From Nonomuraea sp. (GTDB lineage: Bacteria; Actinomycetota; Actinomycetes; Streptosporangiales; Streptosporangiaceae): a DNA stretch of 6,007 nucleotides. The stretch's first letter is position 1. Every line of letters starts with the position of its first letter. The stretch covers positions 1 to 6,007 of the forward strand of contig JABFVJ010000200.1 in the NCBI GenBank assembly GCA_013362835.1, given 5' to 3'. Positions 1 to 6,007 of this stretch are shown here, in pieces. A program made the translations under genes and the position numbers. The notes beneath the pieces are model-generated. The model searched no databases, was not told where the DNA came from, and saw only the letters and a program-made list of their open reading frames with translations.

Positions 1-594
1 GTAGGCGCGAAGGGCGCGCAGCAAGGTGGGGGCGTCGACGCCGGCCGTCGCGCCCCTGACCGGGATGTCCTGGCCGATCAGGGTCTTGAAGAGGTCGATC
101 GCGGCCCAGGTGCCGAGCGGGGTCAGCGCCACGGAAGCGCCCTCGCGCACGACCAGCCGCAGCCGCGCGAGCTCGTCGGCCGCCTCCTCGGTCAGCTCGG
201 GAATCTCCGCGACCGGCAGGGGGCCGCGATGGCTGAGCAGCATCAGCAGGGTGCTGGTGCCGGGGTCGAGCGCCTCGGGGTCGGACTCGGGCGCGAACAG
301 GGAGTAGAGGATGTCGCCCCAGGTGTCCAGAACGTCCTCGGCGGGGCCCGAGGCGAGGGTCTCGGCCGCGCGGCCCGCCGTGGCGGCGCCGTCGTCGAGC
401 AGGTCGACGATCCGGCTCTCCACGGCCACCCGCCACAACCGCCTGTCGTACGCCTCGCCCGCCTCCACCAGGTCGAGCAGCGCGTGGACGACGGGGGTCT
501 CGCGCACCATGGCCGCGAGGTCGTCGGCCGGCAGGAGGCGCACCGGGGGCTGGAGGGTCACGAGCGGCATGAGATCGGCTTGAAGGATGTCCAC
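1..594 (-). CDS. Uncharacterised actinobacterial protein with winged-helix-like segment (3' end outside window)
   Basis: The minus strand is open from 594 to the left edge, giving 198 codons without a stop; the C-terminus lies outside the window. I do not recognise a named family with certainty. Residues about 20-65 are helical and contain the pattern LPADDL ... LLDLVEAGE ... LWRVAVES. Residues about 113-163 look like a small winged helix: a helix with LLMLLSHRG, a second with LTEEAADELARL, a two-strand wing with VVREGASVALTPLG. From memory, actinobacterial hypothetical proteins of the pRiA4b ORF-3-like group carry a similar LW..A.e....LTPLG.W pattern; this is an unverified resemblance. The GTG at 594 is preferred because a TANNNT box lies 8 bp upstream, which suits a leaderless message. 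The ATG at 570 is the alternative. Neither has a good ribosome binding site. The frame stays open some way upstream of 594, but I found no ATG or GTG there. The gene is divergent from the exporter operon. Its coding status rests on composition, coherent protein pattern and lack of stops; the plus-strand frames over it look like shadows. Confidence 0.72.
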   Translation of the reverse strand, partial: MDILQADLMPLVTLQPPVRLLPADDLAAMVRETPVVHALLDLVEAGEAYDRRLWRVAVESRIVDLLDDGAATAGRAAETLASGPAEDVLDTWGDILYSLFAPESDPEALDPGTSTLLMLLSHRGPLPVAEIPELTEEAADELARLRLVVREGASVALTPLGTWAAIDLFKTLIGQDIPVRGATAGVDAPTLLRALRAY

Positions 595-599
595 GCTGG

Positions 600-609
600 G
601 TAAGGTTAC
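600..609. repeat. Short perfect-armed palindrome GTAA-GG-TTAC
   Basis: The plus strand reads GTAAGGTTAC: 4-bp arms GTAA and TTAC around a 2-bp centre. The symmetry stops at the next base on each side. It covers the candidate -10 box of the left gene, so it could be an operator half or a complete small operator, but arms this short also arise by chance. No second copy was noticed in the intergenic region. Confidence 0.25.
603..608 (-). promoter_or_regulatory. Candidate -10 box of a leaderless promoter for the left gene
   Basis: On the minus strand this reads TAACCT, which fits the actinobacterial TANNNT -10 pattern. It ends 8 bases before the GTG at 594, about the distance expected if transcription starts at the first base of the start codon. 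Leaderless messages starting with GTG or ATG are common in actinobacteria, and this would explain why no Shine-Dalgarno sequence precedes that GTG. The region 17-18 bp upstream shows no recognisable -35 element, so the call is tentative. Confidence 0.35.
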
Positions 610-720
610 TGTCTCATTGCGTGATGTTGCCGTCGCTTTGCCTTCCAGGGGCGCCGAAAAACGCGTGGGATTCTGTCGGAGGCCGGTGATAGAAAACAAG
701 TTCGATGCCCGCCCACCGTC

Positions 721-726
721 AAGGGG
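721..726 (+). promoter_or_regulatory. Ribosome binding site that decides the start of the first ABC gene
   Basis: AAGGGG lies 7 bases before the GTG at 734, a normal Shine-Dalgarno spacing. It supports starting the gene at 734. The frame is open back to an ATG at 587, but that start would overlap the divergent left gene and add 49 residues with no similarity to an exporter N-terminus. Confidence 0.7.
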
Positions 727-733
727 TTCCACC

Positions 734-2548
734 GTGACCACCGGCAGTTCGGAGTTCTCCGTCGACGGCCCGCGCCACGACCGCCGCGGCCCCGTCCGCT
801 GGATCTGGTCCCATCTGCGCCGTCACCCGCTCCCCCTGACCGGGTTCCTCGGCGGGTCGCTGGTCATGGTGGTGCTCAACGCCATGATCCCCCAGCTCAC
901 CGGCGCGGCCTTCGACGCCGTGCTGGGCGGCAGGGGCGGGGCGGCGGCCGCGCTCGGCCTGGTCTCGCTGGCGCTGCTCGCGATCGTGTCGGCCCGCGGC
1001 CTGTTCGACCTCGTCGCCAGGATGGGCAGCGAGGTGCTGGCCAAGCGGCTGGAGCGCGACGCCCGCGACGAGCTCTACGTGAGCCTGCTCGGCAAGAGCC
1101 AGACGTTCCACAACCGGCAGCGGGTCGGCGACCTGATGGCGCGGGCGGCCAACGACATCCGCCAGCTGTCCATCATGGTCACGCCGGGCGTCGACCTGAT
1201 CGTCGACTCCGGGCTCACCGGCCTGGTGCCCCTGGTCTTCATCGCCGCGATCGACCCGCGGCTGCTGCTCGTGCCCGGCGTGTTCGCGGTCGTGTTCGCC
1301 ATCGCGCTCCGCCACTACATGGCCCAGCTCAACCCGGTGGCGACGCGGATGCGCGACCAGTTCGGCGACCTCAACGCGGGCCTGAGCCAGGCGGTGCGCG
1401 GCATCGAGGTCATCAAGGTGACCGCGCAGGAGGCCCAGGAGCGGCGGCGCTTCCGCTCGCTCGCGCGGCTCTACCGCGACTCGTTCGTGCGCAACGGCCT
1501 GGTCCAGGCGCGCTACCTGCCCACGCTGCTGTTCGCGTGCGCCATGGCGGGGGCGTTGTGGCACGGGCTCTCCCTCCAGGCCGCCGGCGCGATCACGGTC
1601 GGCGACCTGGTGGCCTTCATGGGGCTCATGGGCATGCTCGGCTTCCCGACCCAGATCTCGATCTTCACGTTCTCGCTGGTCCAGCTCGGCATCGTGGCCG
1701 CCCGCCGCATCCTCGACATCGTCAACGCCGAGAGCGAGCTGGAGCAGCGGTCCGGCGGCCACGCCGCGCGCGTCGCCGGCGAGATCGTCTTCGACGACGT
1801 GACCTTCGGCTACGACGGGGGCGATCCGGTGATGCGCGGGGTGTCGTTCACCGTGCGGCCGGGCGAGACGGTGGCGATCGTCGGCGAGACCGGGTCGGGC
1901 AAGAGCACGCTGACCAAGCTGGTGCCCCGCATCTACGACGTCACCTCGGGCCGCGTCCTGGTCGACGGCGTCGACGTCCGCGAGTGGGACCTCGACTCGC
2001 TGCGTTCCCAGATCTCCACCATCGAGCAGGACATCGTGCTGTTCTCCCGCTCGGTGGCCGAGAACATCGGCTTCGGCCTGGGCCAGCGGGCCGACCGCGC
2101 GGCCGTGGTCAGGGCGGCGGAAGACGCGCAGGCGGCCGAGTTCGTGGCCGAGCTCGACGACGGCTACGACACGGTCATCGGCGAGCGCGGCGTCACCCTG
2201 TCGGGTGGCCAGCGCCAGCGGCTCGCCATCGCGCGGGCGCTGCTGACCGACCCGCCGATCCTGGTGCTCGACGACTCCACCAGCGCCATCGACTCCGCGA
2301 CCGAAGACCGCATCCAGCAGGCCATCGGCCGCATCCAGGAAGGGCGCACGACGCTGCTGATCACCCACCGGCTCTCCCAGATCCGCTGGGCCGACAAGGT
2401 CCTGCTGCTCAGGCGCGGCGAGCTGGCCGGCTACGGCACCCACGACGAGCTGATCCGCAGCAGCCCGCTCTACCGCCGCATCTTCTCCCACTACGACGAG
2501 GTCACGGCCGGCGACGATGCGCCGGCGGAGCAGGAGCGGGTGCACTGA
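734..2548 (+). CDS. ABC exporter half-transporter, subunit with degenerate catalytic Asp (ATP-binding protein/permease)
   Basis: This is a 604-residue half-size ABC exporter in the usual order: a type IV (exporter) membrane domain, then an ATPase domain. Hydrophobic segments lie at about residues 35-57, 70-95, 154-196 (two helices), 261-285 and 287-326 (including the sixth helix). The first intracellular loop has FHNRQRVGDLMAR near 125-137. The ATPase domain shows an A-loop Tyr360, Walker A GETGSGKST at 384-392 (Lys390), Q-loop Gln432, canonical signature LSGGQ at 489-493, Walker B ending LDD with Asp513, and H-loop His545. The residue after the Walker B Asp, normally the catalytic Glu, is Asp514. 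That replacement marks the degenerate-site subunit in heterodimeric exporters such as TM287/288 and BmrCD. The GTG at 734 is chosen for its ribosome binding site and the normal N-terminal length. The stop overlaps the start of the second ABC gene by one base, so the two are translationally coupled and their products should pair in the cytoplasmic membrane. The substrate is unknown; drug or lipid-like export is typical of the family. Confidence 0.95.
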   Translation: MTTGSSEFSVDGPRHDRRGPVRWIWSHLRRHPLPLTGFLGGSLVMVVLNAMIPQLTGAAFDAVLGGRGGAAAALGLVSLALLAIVSARGLFDLVARMGSEVLAKRLERDARDELYVSLLGKSQTFHNRQRVGDLMARAANDIRQLSIMVTPGVDLIVDSGLTGLVPLVFIAAIDPRLLLVPGVFAVVFAIALRHYMAQLNPVATRMRDQFGDLNAGLSQAVRGIEVIKVTAQEAQERRRFRSLARLYRDSFVRNGLVQARYLPTLLFACAMAGALWHGLSLQAAGAITVGDLVAFMGLMGMLGFPTQISIFTFSLVQLGIVAARRILDIVNAESELEQRSGGHAARVAGEIVFDDVTFGYDGGDPVMRGVSFTVRPGETVAIVGETGSGKSTLTKLVPRIYDVTSGRVLVDGVDVREWDLDSLRSQISTIEQDIVLFSRSVAENIGFGLGQRADRAAVVRAAEDAQAAEFVAELDDGYDTVIGERGVTLSGGQRQRLAIARALLTDPPILVLDDSTSAIDSATEDRIQQAIGRIQEGRTTLLITHRLSQIRWADKVLLLRRGELAGYGTHDELIRSSPLYRRIFSHYDEVTAGDDAPAEQERVH

Positions 2549-4371
2549 TGGGCTTCATCATGGACGGCCTCGACGCCGAAGACTACGACCGCACCTACGA
2601 CGACCGGGAGCTGCTGCGCCGGATCACGTCGTACTTCCGGCCGAAGCTGGGCGCGATGCTCCTGGTCGCGGCCATGATCGTGCTCGTCTCCTCGGCGCAG
2701 GCGGTGCTGCCGCTGCTGGCCAGCGAGGGCGTCGACGCGATCCAGGACGGCACGATCGGCGACGTCGCCTGGCGCCTCACGCTGGGCATCCTCCTCGCCG
2801 GCGGGCTGAGCTGGGCGTTCAACTTCGTGCGCCAGTGGTACAGCGCCCGGGTGACCGGCGATGTCGTGCTGCGCCTGCGCGAGGACGCCTTCGACGCCGT
2901 GCTCGAACGCGACCTGTCCTTCTACGACGAGACCCCCTCGGGCCGCATCGTCAGCCGGGTCACCTCCGACACCGACGACTTCGCCACGGTCTCCACGCTG
3001 ACGATGGACCTGATCAGCCAGGTGCTGATGGTCGGGTTCGTCACGGTGCTGCTGTTCCTGCGCAGCGTCGAGCTCGCGCTGCTGACCCTGCTCGTGGTGC
3101 CGGTCGTGATGGGCCTCGCGCTGCTGTTCAGGCGCATGGCGCGGGCCGGCACGCGCCGGGCGCAACGCTCGCTGAGCCGGGTCAACGCCAACCTCCAGGA
3201 GACCATGGGCGGCATCGCCGTGGCCAAGAACTTCCGCCAGGAGCAGCAGGTCTACGACGAGTTCCGGCCCATCAACGAGCAGAGCTACCAGGTGACGCTC
3301 CGGCAGGGCTTCGTCTTCTCGGCCATCTTCCCCGTGCTGTTCCTCGTGGCCGGGCTCGCCACGGTCGCGCTCGTCCAGCTCGGCGGCACGTCGGTGCTCG
3401 GCCGCGGTCTGACGGCCGGCGACTGGTACCTGTTCCTGCAGGGTGTGGCGCTCTTCTGGATGCCGCTGACCTCCATCGCCGCCTTCTGGTCGCAGTTCCA
3501 GCAGGGCCTGTCGGCCGCCGAGCGGGTCTTCGCGCTGATCGACGCCCCGCCCCGGGTCGTGCAGACGGGCTCGGCGGCCCCGGGCAGGCTCGCCGGGCGC
3601 GTCGAGTTCGACGACGTCACCTTCGGCTACGACCCGGCGAGCCCCGTGCTGCGCCACTTCGACCTGGTCATCGAGGCGGGCGAGACCGTGGCGCTGGTCG
3701 GCCACACCGGCGCGGGCAAGTCCACGCTCGGCAAGCTGATCACCCGCTTCTACGAGTTCCAGGAAGGCCGCCTGCTGATCGACGGCCACGACATCCGCTC
3801 GCTCGACCTCGGCGCCTACCGGCGGCAGATCGGCGCGGTGCCGCAGGCGCCGTTCCTGTTCAGCGGCACGGTCGCCGACAACATCCGCTACCCGCGTCCC
3901 GAGGCGGGTGACGCGGAGGTGCTGGCCGCCGCGGCGGCGGTCGGCGGCGGCGACTGGATCGACGCCCTGCCCCACGGCCTGGAGACCGACGTGGGCGAGC
4001 ACGGCCGCGCCCTGTCGATGGGGCAGCGGCAGCTCGTCGCGCTGGCCCGCCTGCTCATCCAGGACCCGGCGATCGTGGTGCTCGACGAGGCCACCGCCAG
4101 CGTCGACCCGCTGACCGAGGCGCAGATCCAGGAGGGCCTCGACCTGGTGCTGGCCGGCCGCACGTCGATCGTCATCGCCCACCGGCTGTCCACCATCGAG
4201 CACGTCGACCGCATCATCGTGCTCGACCACGGCCGCATCGTGGAGGAGGGCGATCACGCCTCGCTGCTGGCCAGAGGCGGCCGCTACTGCCAGGTCTACA
4301 ACACCTACTTCCGCCACCAGTCGCCCAACTACCGGCCCGACTCCGGCTTCGTCGCCGTCGGCGAGAGCTGA
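2548..4371 (+). CDS. ABC exporter half-transporter, subunit with canonical catalytic Glu (ATP-binding protein/permease)
   Basis: This is a 607-residue half-size ABC exporter, the expected partner of the preceding gene. Membrane segments lie at about residues 34-56, 72-94, 153-172, 174-194, 255-277 and 291-313. Intracellular loop 1 has FYDETPSGRIVSRVTSDT near 125-142. The ATPase domain shows A-loop Tyr361, Walker A GHTGAGKST at 385-393 (Lys391), Q-loop Gln433, Walker B and catalytic glutamate VVLDE with Glu514, D-loop ASVD and H-loop His545. The signature is LSMGQ (489-493), with Met in place of the usual Gly. Its Walker sites should therefore pair with the canonical LSGGQ of the first subunit to make the active site, while its own altered signature completes the degenerate site. 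The ATG at 2548 overlaps the upstream stop (TGATG), with GGAG at 2533-2536 upstream; an ATG at 2560 is possible but has no ribosome binding site. The gene ends 4 bp before the convergent phosphatase gene. Family assignment is firm; the substrate is not. Confidence 0.96.
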   Translation: MGFIMDGLDAEDYDRTYDDRELLRRITSYFRPKLGAMLLVAAMIVLVSSAQAVLPLLASEGVDAIQDGTIGDVAWRLTLGILLAGGLSWAFNFVRQWYSARVTGDVVLRLREDAFDAVLERDLSFYDETPSGRIVSRVTSDTDDFATVSTLTMDLISQVLMVGFVTVLLFLRSVELALLTLLVVPVVMGLALLFRRMARAGTRRAQRSLSRVNANLQETMGGIAVAKNFRQEQQVYDEFRPINEQSYQVTLRQGFVFSAIFPVLFLVAGLATVALVQLGGTSVLGRGLTAGDWYLFLQGVALFWMPLTSIAAFWSQFQQGLSAAERVFALIDAPPRVVQTGSAAPGRLAGRVEFDDVTFGYDPASPVLRHFDLVIEAGETVALVGHTGAGKSTLGKLITRFYEFQEGRLLIDGHDIRSLDLGAYRRQIGAVPQAPFLFSGTVADNIRYPRPEAGDAEVLAAAAAVGGGDWIDALPHGLETDVGEHGRALSMGQRQLVALARLLIQDPAIVVLDEATASVDPLTEAQIQEGLDLVLAGRTSIVIAHRLSTIEHVDRIIVLDHGRIVEEGDHASLLARGGRYCQVYNTYFRHQSPNYRPDSGFVAVGES

Positions 4372-4388
4372 CGTCTCACATGACGAGC
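4367..4388. terminator. Weak inverted repeat across the convergent stop codons, possible bidirectional terminator
   Basis: GCT at 4367-4369 and CGTC at 4372-4375 can pair with GACG at 4382-4385 and AGC at 4386-4388. This leaves a 2-base bulge (4370-4371) and a 6-base loop (4376-4381). The structure covers both stop codons. There is no run of T on either strand, so it is not a classical intrinsic terminator. Actinobacterial terminators can lack the T tract, but a seven-pair bulged stem is weak. A second small stem, TCGCC/GGCGA with a 3-base loop at 4352-4364, lies just inside the exporter gene. No other terminator candidate exists, because only 4 bp separate the genes. Confidence 0.2.
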
Positions 4389-5584
4389 CGCTGGTGCCTG
4401 CTGCTGCGCCACTCCACGACGAGCACGGTGGCGTCGTCCTGGAGCCGCCCGTGCTGGTGCTCCAGGATGGCCTGCACCAGGCGCCGCAGCGTCTCGGGCG
4501 CCGACAGGCCGTCGGCCTCGTGCCGGATGATGAAGTCGATGAACCGCTCCAGCCCGAACAACTCCCCGTCCGGGCTCTGCGCCTCGATGATCCCGTCGGT
4601 GTAGAACACCAGCCGGTCGCCGGGCTGGAGCTGGTAGTGCAGCTCGCCGGTGTCCTGGCCCATCCTGAAGCCCATGGGCGGGTCGGGTTCGCCGGCCAGG
4701 GTGGCCACCCGCTGGCCTTCGCGGATGACCAGCGGCGGATGATGCCCCCGGTTCACCCAGGCCAGCCGCCCCGTACGGAGATCGAGCTCGGCCAGGACCC
4801 CGGTGGCGAACCGGCCGGTGAACTGCTCGGCGATGGCCGCGTCGATCCTCTCGCCCGTGCCGACGAGATCCCCGCCCTGACGCCGGCTGTTCCTCGACGC
4901 CCCCACGGCGACGGTGGCGGTCAGCCCGGCCGAGGTGTCGTGGCCCATCGCGTCGAAGATCGACACGTGGAGCGTGTCGCCGTCGATGGCGTAGTCGAAG
5001 CTGTCGCCGCCCACCTCGTACGCCGGTTCGAGCACCGCGCTGACCACGACCTCGTCGTTGGCGAACGTCCCCGGCGGCAGCAGGGGAAGCAGGACCTCGG
5101 CCGACAGCGTCATCGGGTGGGCGCGTACCAGCCGGGCGTAGGAGTCGCTGTGCGGCCGCTTGCTGATCACCAGCACCGCGATCAGCGAGGCGAGCTGCCG
5201 CGCCCGCCAACTGGAGACCTCGCCGTCGTCCGGCACGGTCACCCCGAGCACGCCCACGCGCTCGGTGCCGTCGAGCAGCGGCAGCCACAGCCGCCTGGCC
5301 GCATCGCCGGGAACGTCAGGAGCCTGGACGACCTTGGCGTTGCGGAAGGCGAGGCCCGCGAGCGTGCCGTCGATGCGCAGGGGCAGTAGCGGCGCGCCGG
5401 AGGAGTCGCGCTGCTCCGGGAGCGGGACCAGGAGCTGCTGCTGCAGGTCGGTGACGTAGAGCACGCTCTCGGAGAAGCCCACCAGGGCGGCGTGCTCGGC
5501 GACGACGCGCGGCAGGTCCTCCATCGCCATCAGATGGTTGGCGGCCAGCAGCCCGCCCAGCATCAGCTCACCGTCACTCCGCAT
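4376..5584 (-). CDS. GAF domain-containing SpoIIE/PP2C-type protein phosphatase
   Basis: This is a 402-residue soluble protein with no membrane segments. Residues about 22-143 form a GAF-like sensor domain (LRIDGTLAGLAFRNAKVV, later RLWLPLLDGTERVGVLGV). A helical linker with the LLPLLPPGTF pattern (about 165-174) leads into a PP2C domain of the SpoIIE class, about 178-393. Metal-site motifs are present in order: EVGGD with Asp194, FDAMGHD with Asp211, NRGHHPPL near 278-285, YTDGIIEA with Asp330 and the final LQDDATVLVVEW with Asp383/Asp384. This is a complete Mn/Mg-dependent phosphatase set. Family members usually dephosphorylate STAS anti-sigma antagonists, switching on an alternative sigma factor; the GAF domain would gate activity. 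No STAS or anti-sigma gene is in view, so the target is unknown. The ATG at 5584 is chosen over an in-frame GTG at 5593 because GGGGAAGG at 5594-5601 abuts that GTG but is 9 bases from the ATG. The gene lies 33 bp after the phosphotransferase-like gene, probably in one transcript, and converges with the exporter operon. Confidence 0.92.
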   Translation of the reverse strand: MRSDGELMLGGLLAANHLMAMEDLPRVVAEHAALVGFSESVLYVTDLQQQLLVPLPEQRDSSGAPLLPLRIDGTLAGLAFRNAKVVQAPDVPGDAARRLWLPLLDGTERVGVLGVTVPDDGEVSSWRARQLASLIAVLVISKRPHSDSYARLVRAHPMTLSAEVLLPLLPPGTFANDEVVVSAVLEPAYEVGGDSFDYAIDGDTLHVSIFDAMGHDTSAGLTATVAVGASRNSRRQGGDLVGTGERIDAAIAEQFTGRFATGVLAELDLRTGRLAWVNRGHHPPLVIREGQRVATLAGEPDPPMGFRMGQDTGELHYQLQPGDRLVFYTDGIIEAQSPDGELFGLERFIDFIIRHEADGLSAPETLRRLVQAILEHQHGRLQDDATVLVVEWRSSRHQRLVM

Positions 5585-5593
5585 CCGGCACAC

Positions 5594-5601
5594 CCTTCCC
5601 C
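5594..5601 (-). promoter_or_regulatory. Ribosome binding site that decides the phosphatase start
   Basis: The minus strand reads GGGGAAGG, ending 9 bases before the ATG at 5584. The in-frame GTG at 5593 follows it directly with no spacer and cannot be served by it, so the ATG start is preferred, giving 402 rather than 405 residues. Confidence 0.65.
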
Positions 5602-5617
5602 AGGCCCGACCGGTCTC

Positions 5618-6007
5618 CTACCCAGGTACGCGGGTGAGCTCCAGTACGTCGGCGAGTTGCCGCGGCGTCGGCGTGATCCGCAACGTCTCGTCGATCTCCC
5701 GTTCCGCCCACTCGCGATGCCGGGGCTCGGCCTGCTCGTCGAGGGCGATCCGGGTCTGGACCAGCAGGAAGTTCAGCCGGGACGCGACCAGCATGGAGAA
5801 GTCGGTCAGCCGCTCGACCCGCCCGGGGCCGCCTTCGCGCACGTACGCCTCGTACATGCGGCGCATGGCGTCGAGGTCGGGGCCGTCGCAGAACCAGTCG
5901 AACAGGGCCCGCGCGAGCTCACGTCCGGGCGCGGCCGGGCCCAGGTTGTCCCAGTCGACGACGACCAGCGCGCCCGTGGGGTCGGCCAGCACGTTCTCCG
6001 GGTGCAG
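5618..6007 (-). CDS. APH/choline-kinase-like phosphotransferase, C-terminal part (5' end outside window)
   Basis: The frame is open to the right edge and ends at a TAG at 5618-5620, giving 129 residues; the N-terminal lobe and start are outside. The visible part begins LHPENVL, which matches the tail of the catalytic-loop motif HGDLHPxN of the aminoglycoside phosphotransferase/choline kinase fold; the catalytic Asp itself would be just beyond the edge. It is followed by VVVDWDN, the metal-binding segment equivalent to DFG in protein kinases, then GPAAPGRELARALFDWF, a typical helical C-lobe region. The GTG at 5992 is internal and should not be taken as the start. The substrate cannot be told: members phosphorylate antibiotics, sugars, choline-like molecules or other small metabolites, and many actinobacterial members are not resistance genes. 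The phosphatase gene follows after 33 bp in the same direction, so the promoter for both probably lies to the right of the window. Confidence 0.85.
   Translation of the reverse strand: MHPENVLADPTGALVVVDWDNLGPAAPGRELARALFDWFCDGPDLDAMRRMYEAYVREGGPGRVERLTDFSMLVASRLNFLLVQTRIALDEQAEPRHREWAEREIDETLRITPTPRQLADVLELTRVPG

Larger units (their letters stand above)
595..733. promoter_or_regulatory. Divergent intergenic region with promoter(s) for the ABC exporter operon
   Basis: This 139-bp stretch separates the start of the left gene from the start of the first ABC gene and is visibly more A/T-containing than the coding DNA around it, for example at 688-706. It should hold the promoter of the exporter operon, since the upstream gene points the other way. 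I cannot place a convincing -35/-10 pair for the plus strand. GATAGA at 688-693 is the best -10-like word, but no matching -35 sits 17-18 bp upstream. The region contains the short palindrome at 600-609 and the exporter's ribosome binding site at 721-726. No riboswitch or attenuator-like structure was seen. Confidence 0.6.

Noticed and set aside
26..603. Three overlapping plus-strand open frames in the left 600 bp
   Set aside because: Their translations are Ser/Arg/Ala- or Gly/Arg/Val-rich with no domain pattern. The minus strand gives a coherent protein with normal composition and no stops over the whole stretch.
577..603. SigB/SigF-like promoter for the exporter: GGCTTG, 15-bp spacer, GGGTAA on the plus strand
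   Set aside because: The -10-like word is close to the GGGTAT/C consensus, but the -35 half is poor, and it would sit across the start of the divergent gene with a leader of over 100 bases. Tempting beside a SpoIIE-type phosphatase gene, but too weak to call.
587..733. A 49-residue N-terminal extension of the first ABC protein from an ATG at 587
   Set aside because: It would overlap the divergent gene's start and lacks a ribosome binding site, and the extension does not look like an exporter N-terminus. The GTG at 734 has AAGGGG at normal spacing.
719..2545. Minus-strand open frame of 608 codons opposite the first ABC gene
   Set aside because: Its translation is rich in Arg, Ala, Gly, His, Asp and Gln with no domain pattern. 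Long antisense frames are expected opposite high-GC genes, and the plus strand encodes a complete exporter here.
2491..4317. Minus-strand open frame of 608 codons opposite the second ABC gene, the same length as the other antisense frame
   Set aside because: The same compositional artefact; the equal length reflects the equal size of the two exporter genes. The translation is low-complexity with no recognisable motif.
1537..4371. A single 944-codon plus-strand frame that would fuse an Arg-rich N-terminus to the second ABC subunit
   Set aside because: The first 337 codons are an out-of-frame reading of the first ABC gene. The real start is the ATG at 2548, overlapping the upstream stop.
4394..5389. 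Plus-strand 331-codon and minus-strand 319-codon open frames over the phosphatase gene
   Set aside because: Both are shadow frames with Arg/Gly/Ala/Pro/His-biased translations. The correct minus-strand frame encodes a full GAF-SpoIIE protein with all metal-site motifs.
5618..5992. Small complete 124-residue gene starting at GTG 5992
   Set aside because: The frame continues to the window edge with LHPEN, part of the conserved catalytic loop of the phosphotransferase fold, so the GTG is internal and the gene is partial.

Overview
The window comes from a high-GC actinobacterium. Codon third positions are almost all G or C, starts include GTG, and every recognisable gene has the look of a filamentous actinomycete (Streptosporangiaceae/Streptomyces-like). 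The genus cannot be fixed from the sequence alone. Nothing in the window suggests a mobile element, prophage, CRISPR array, tRNA or rRNA.

Layout, left to right. (1) Positions 1-594, minus strand: the N-terminal 198 codons of an uncharacterised protein that runs off the left edge. It has a helical N-terminal region followed by a winged-helix-like stretch. (2) Positions 595-733: a 139-bp divergent intergenic region, the only sizeable non-coding stretch and locally richer in A/T. It must hold the promoter of the exporter operon and probably a leaderless promoter for the left gene. (3) Positions 734-4371, plus strand: two half-size ABC exporter subunits whose stop and start codons overlap by one base. 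Each has six membrane segments and one nucleotide-binding domain. Their ATP-site motifs are complementary: one predicted site is canonical and the other degenerate, the pattern of heterodimeric multidrug-type exporters. (4) Positions 4376-5584, minus strand: a GAF-SpoIIE/PP2C-type serine/threonine phosphatase, convergent with the exporter and only 4 bp from its stop codon. (5) Positions 5618-6007, minus strand: the C-terminal 129 codons of an APH/choline-kinase-like phosphotransferase that enters from the right edge. It lies 33 bp upstream of the phosphatase gene and is probably co-transcribed with it.

How they may work together. The two ABC proteins almost certainly form one exporter in the cytoplasmic membrane; the substrate cannot be inferred. 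The phosphatase probably acts in a partner-switching (anti-sigma / anti-sigma-antagonist) pathway or a related phospho-signalling route, but no STAS or anti-sigma partner is in the window. I see no direct evidence that the exporter and the phosphatase pathway are functionally linked beyond adjacency.

I do not see a clear previously undescribed system here. The points most worth a second look are the reciprocal ATP-site asymmetry of the exporter, the tight tail-to-tail junction with a weak hairpin over both stop codons, the kinase-fold/phosphatase pairing, and the short palindrome over a possible leaderless promoter.
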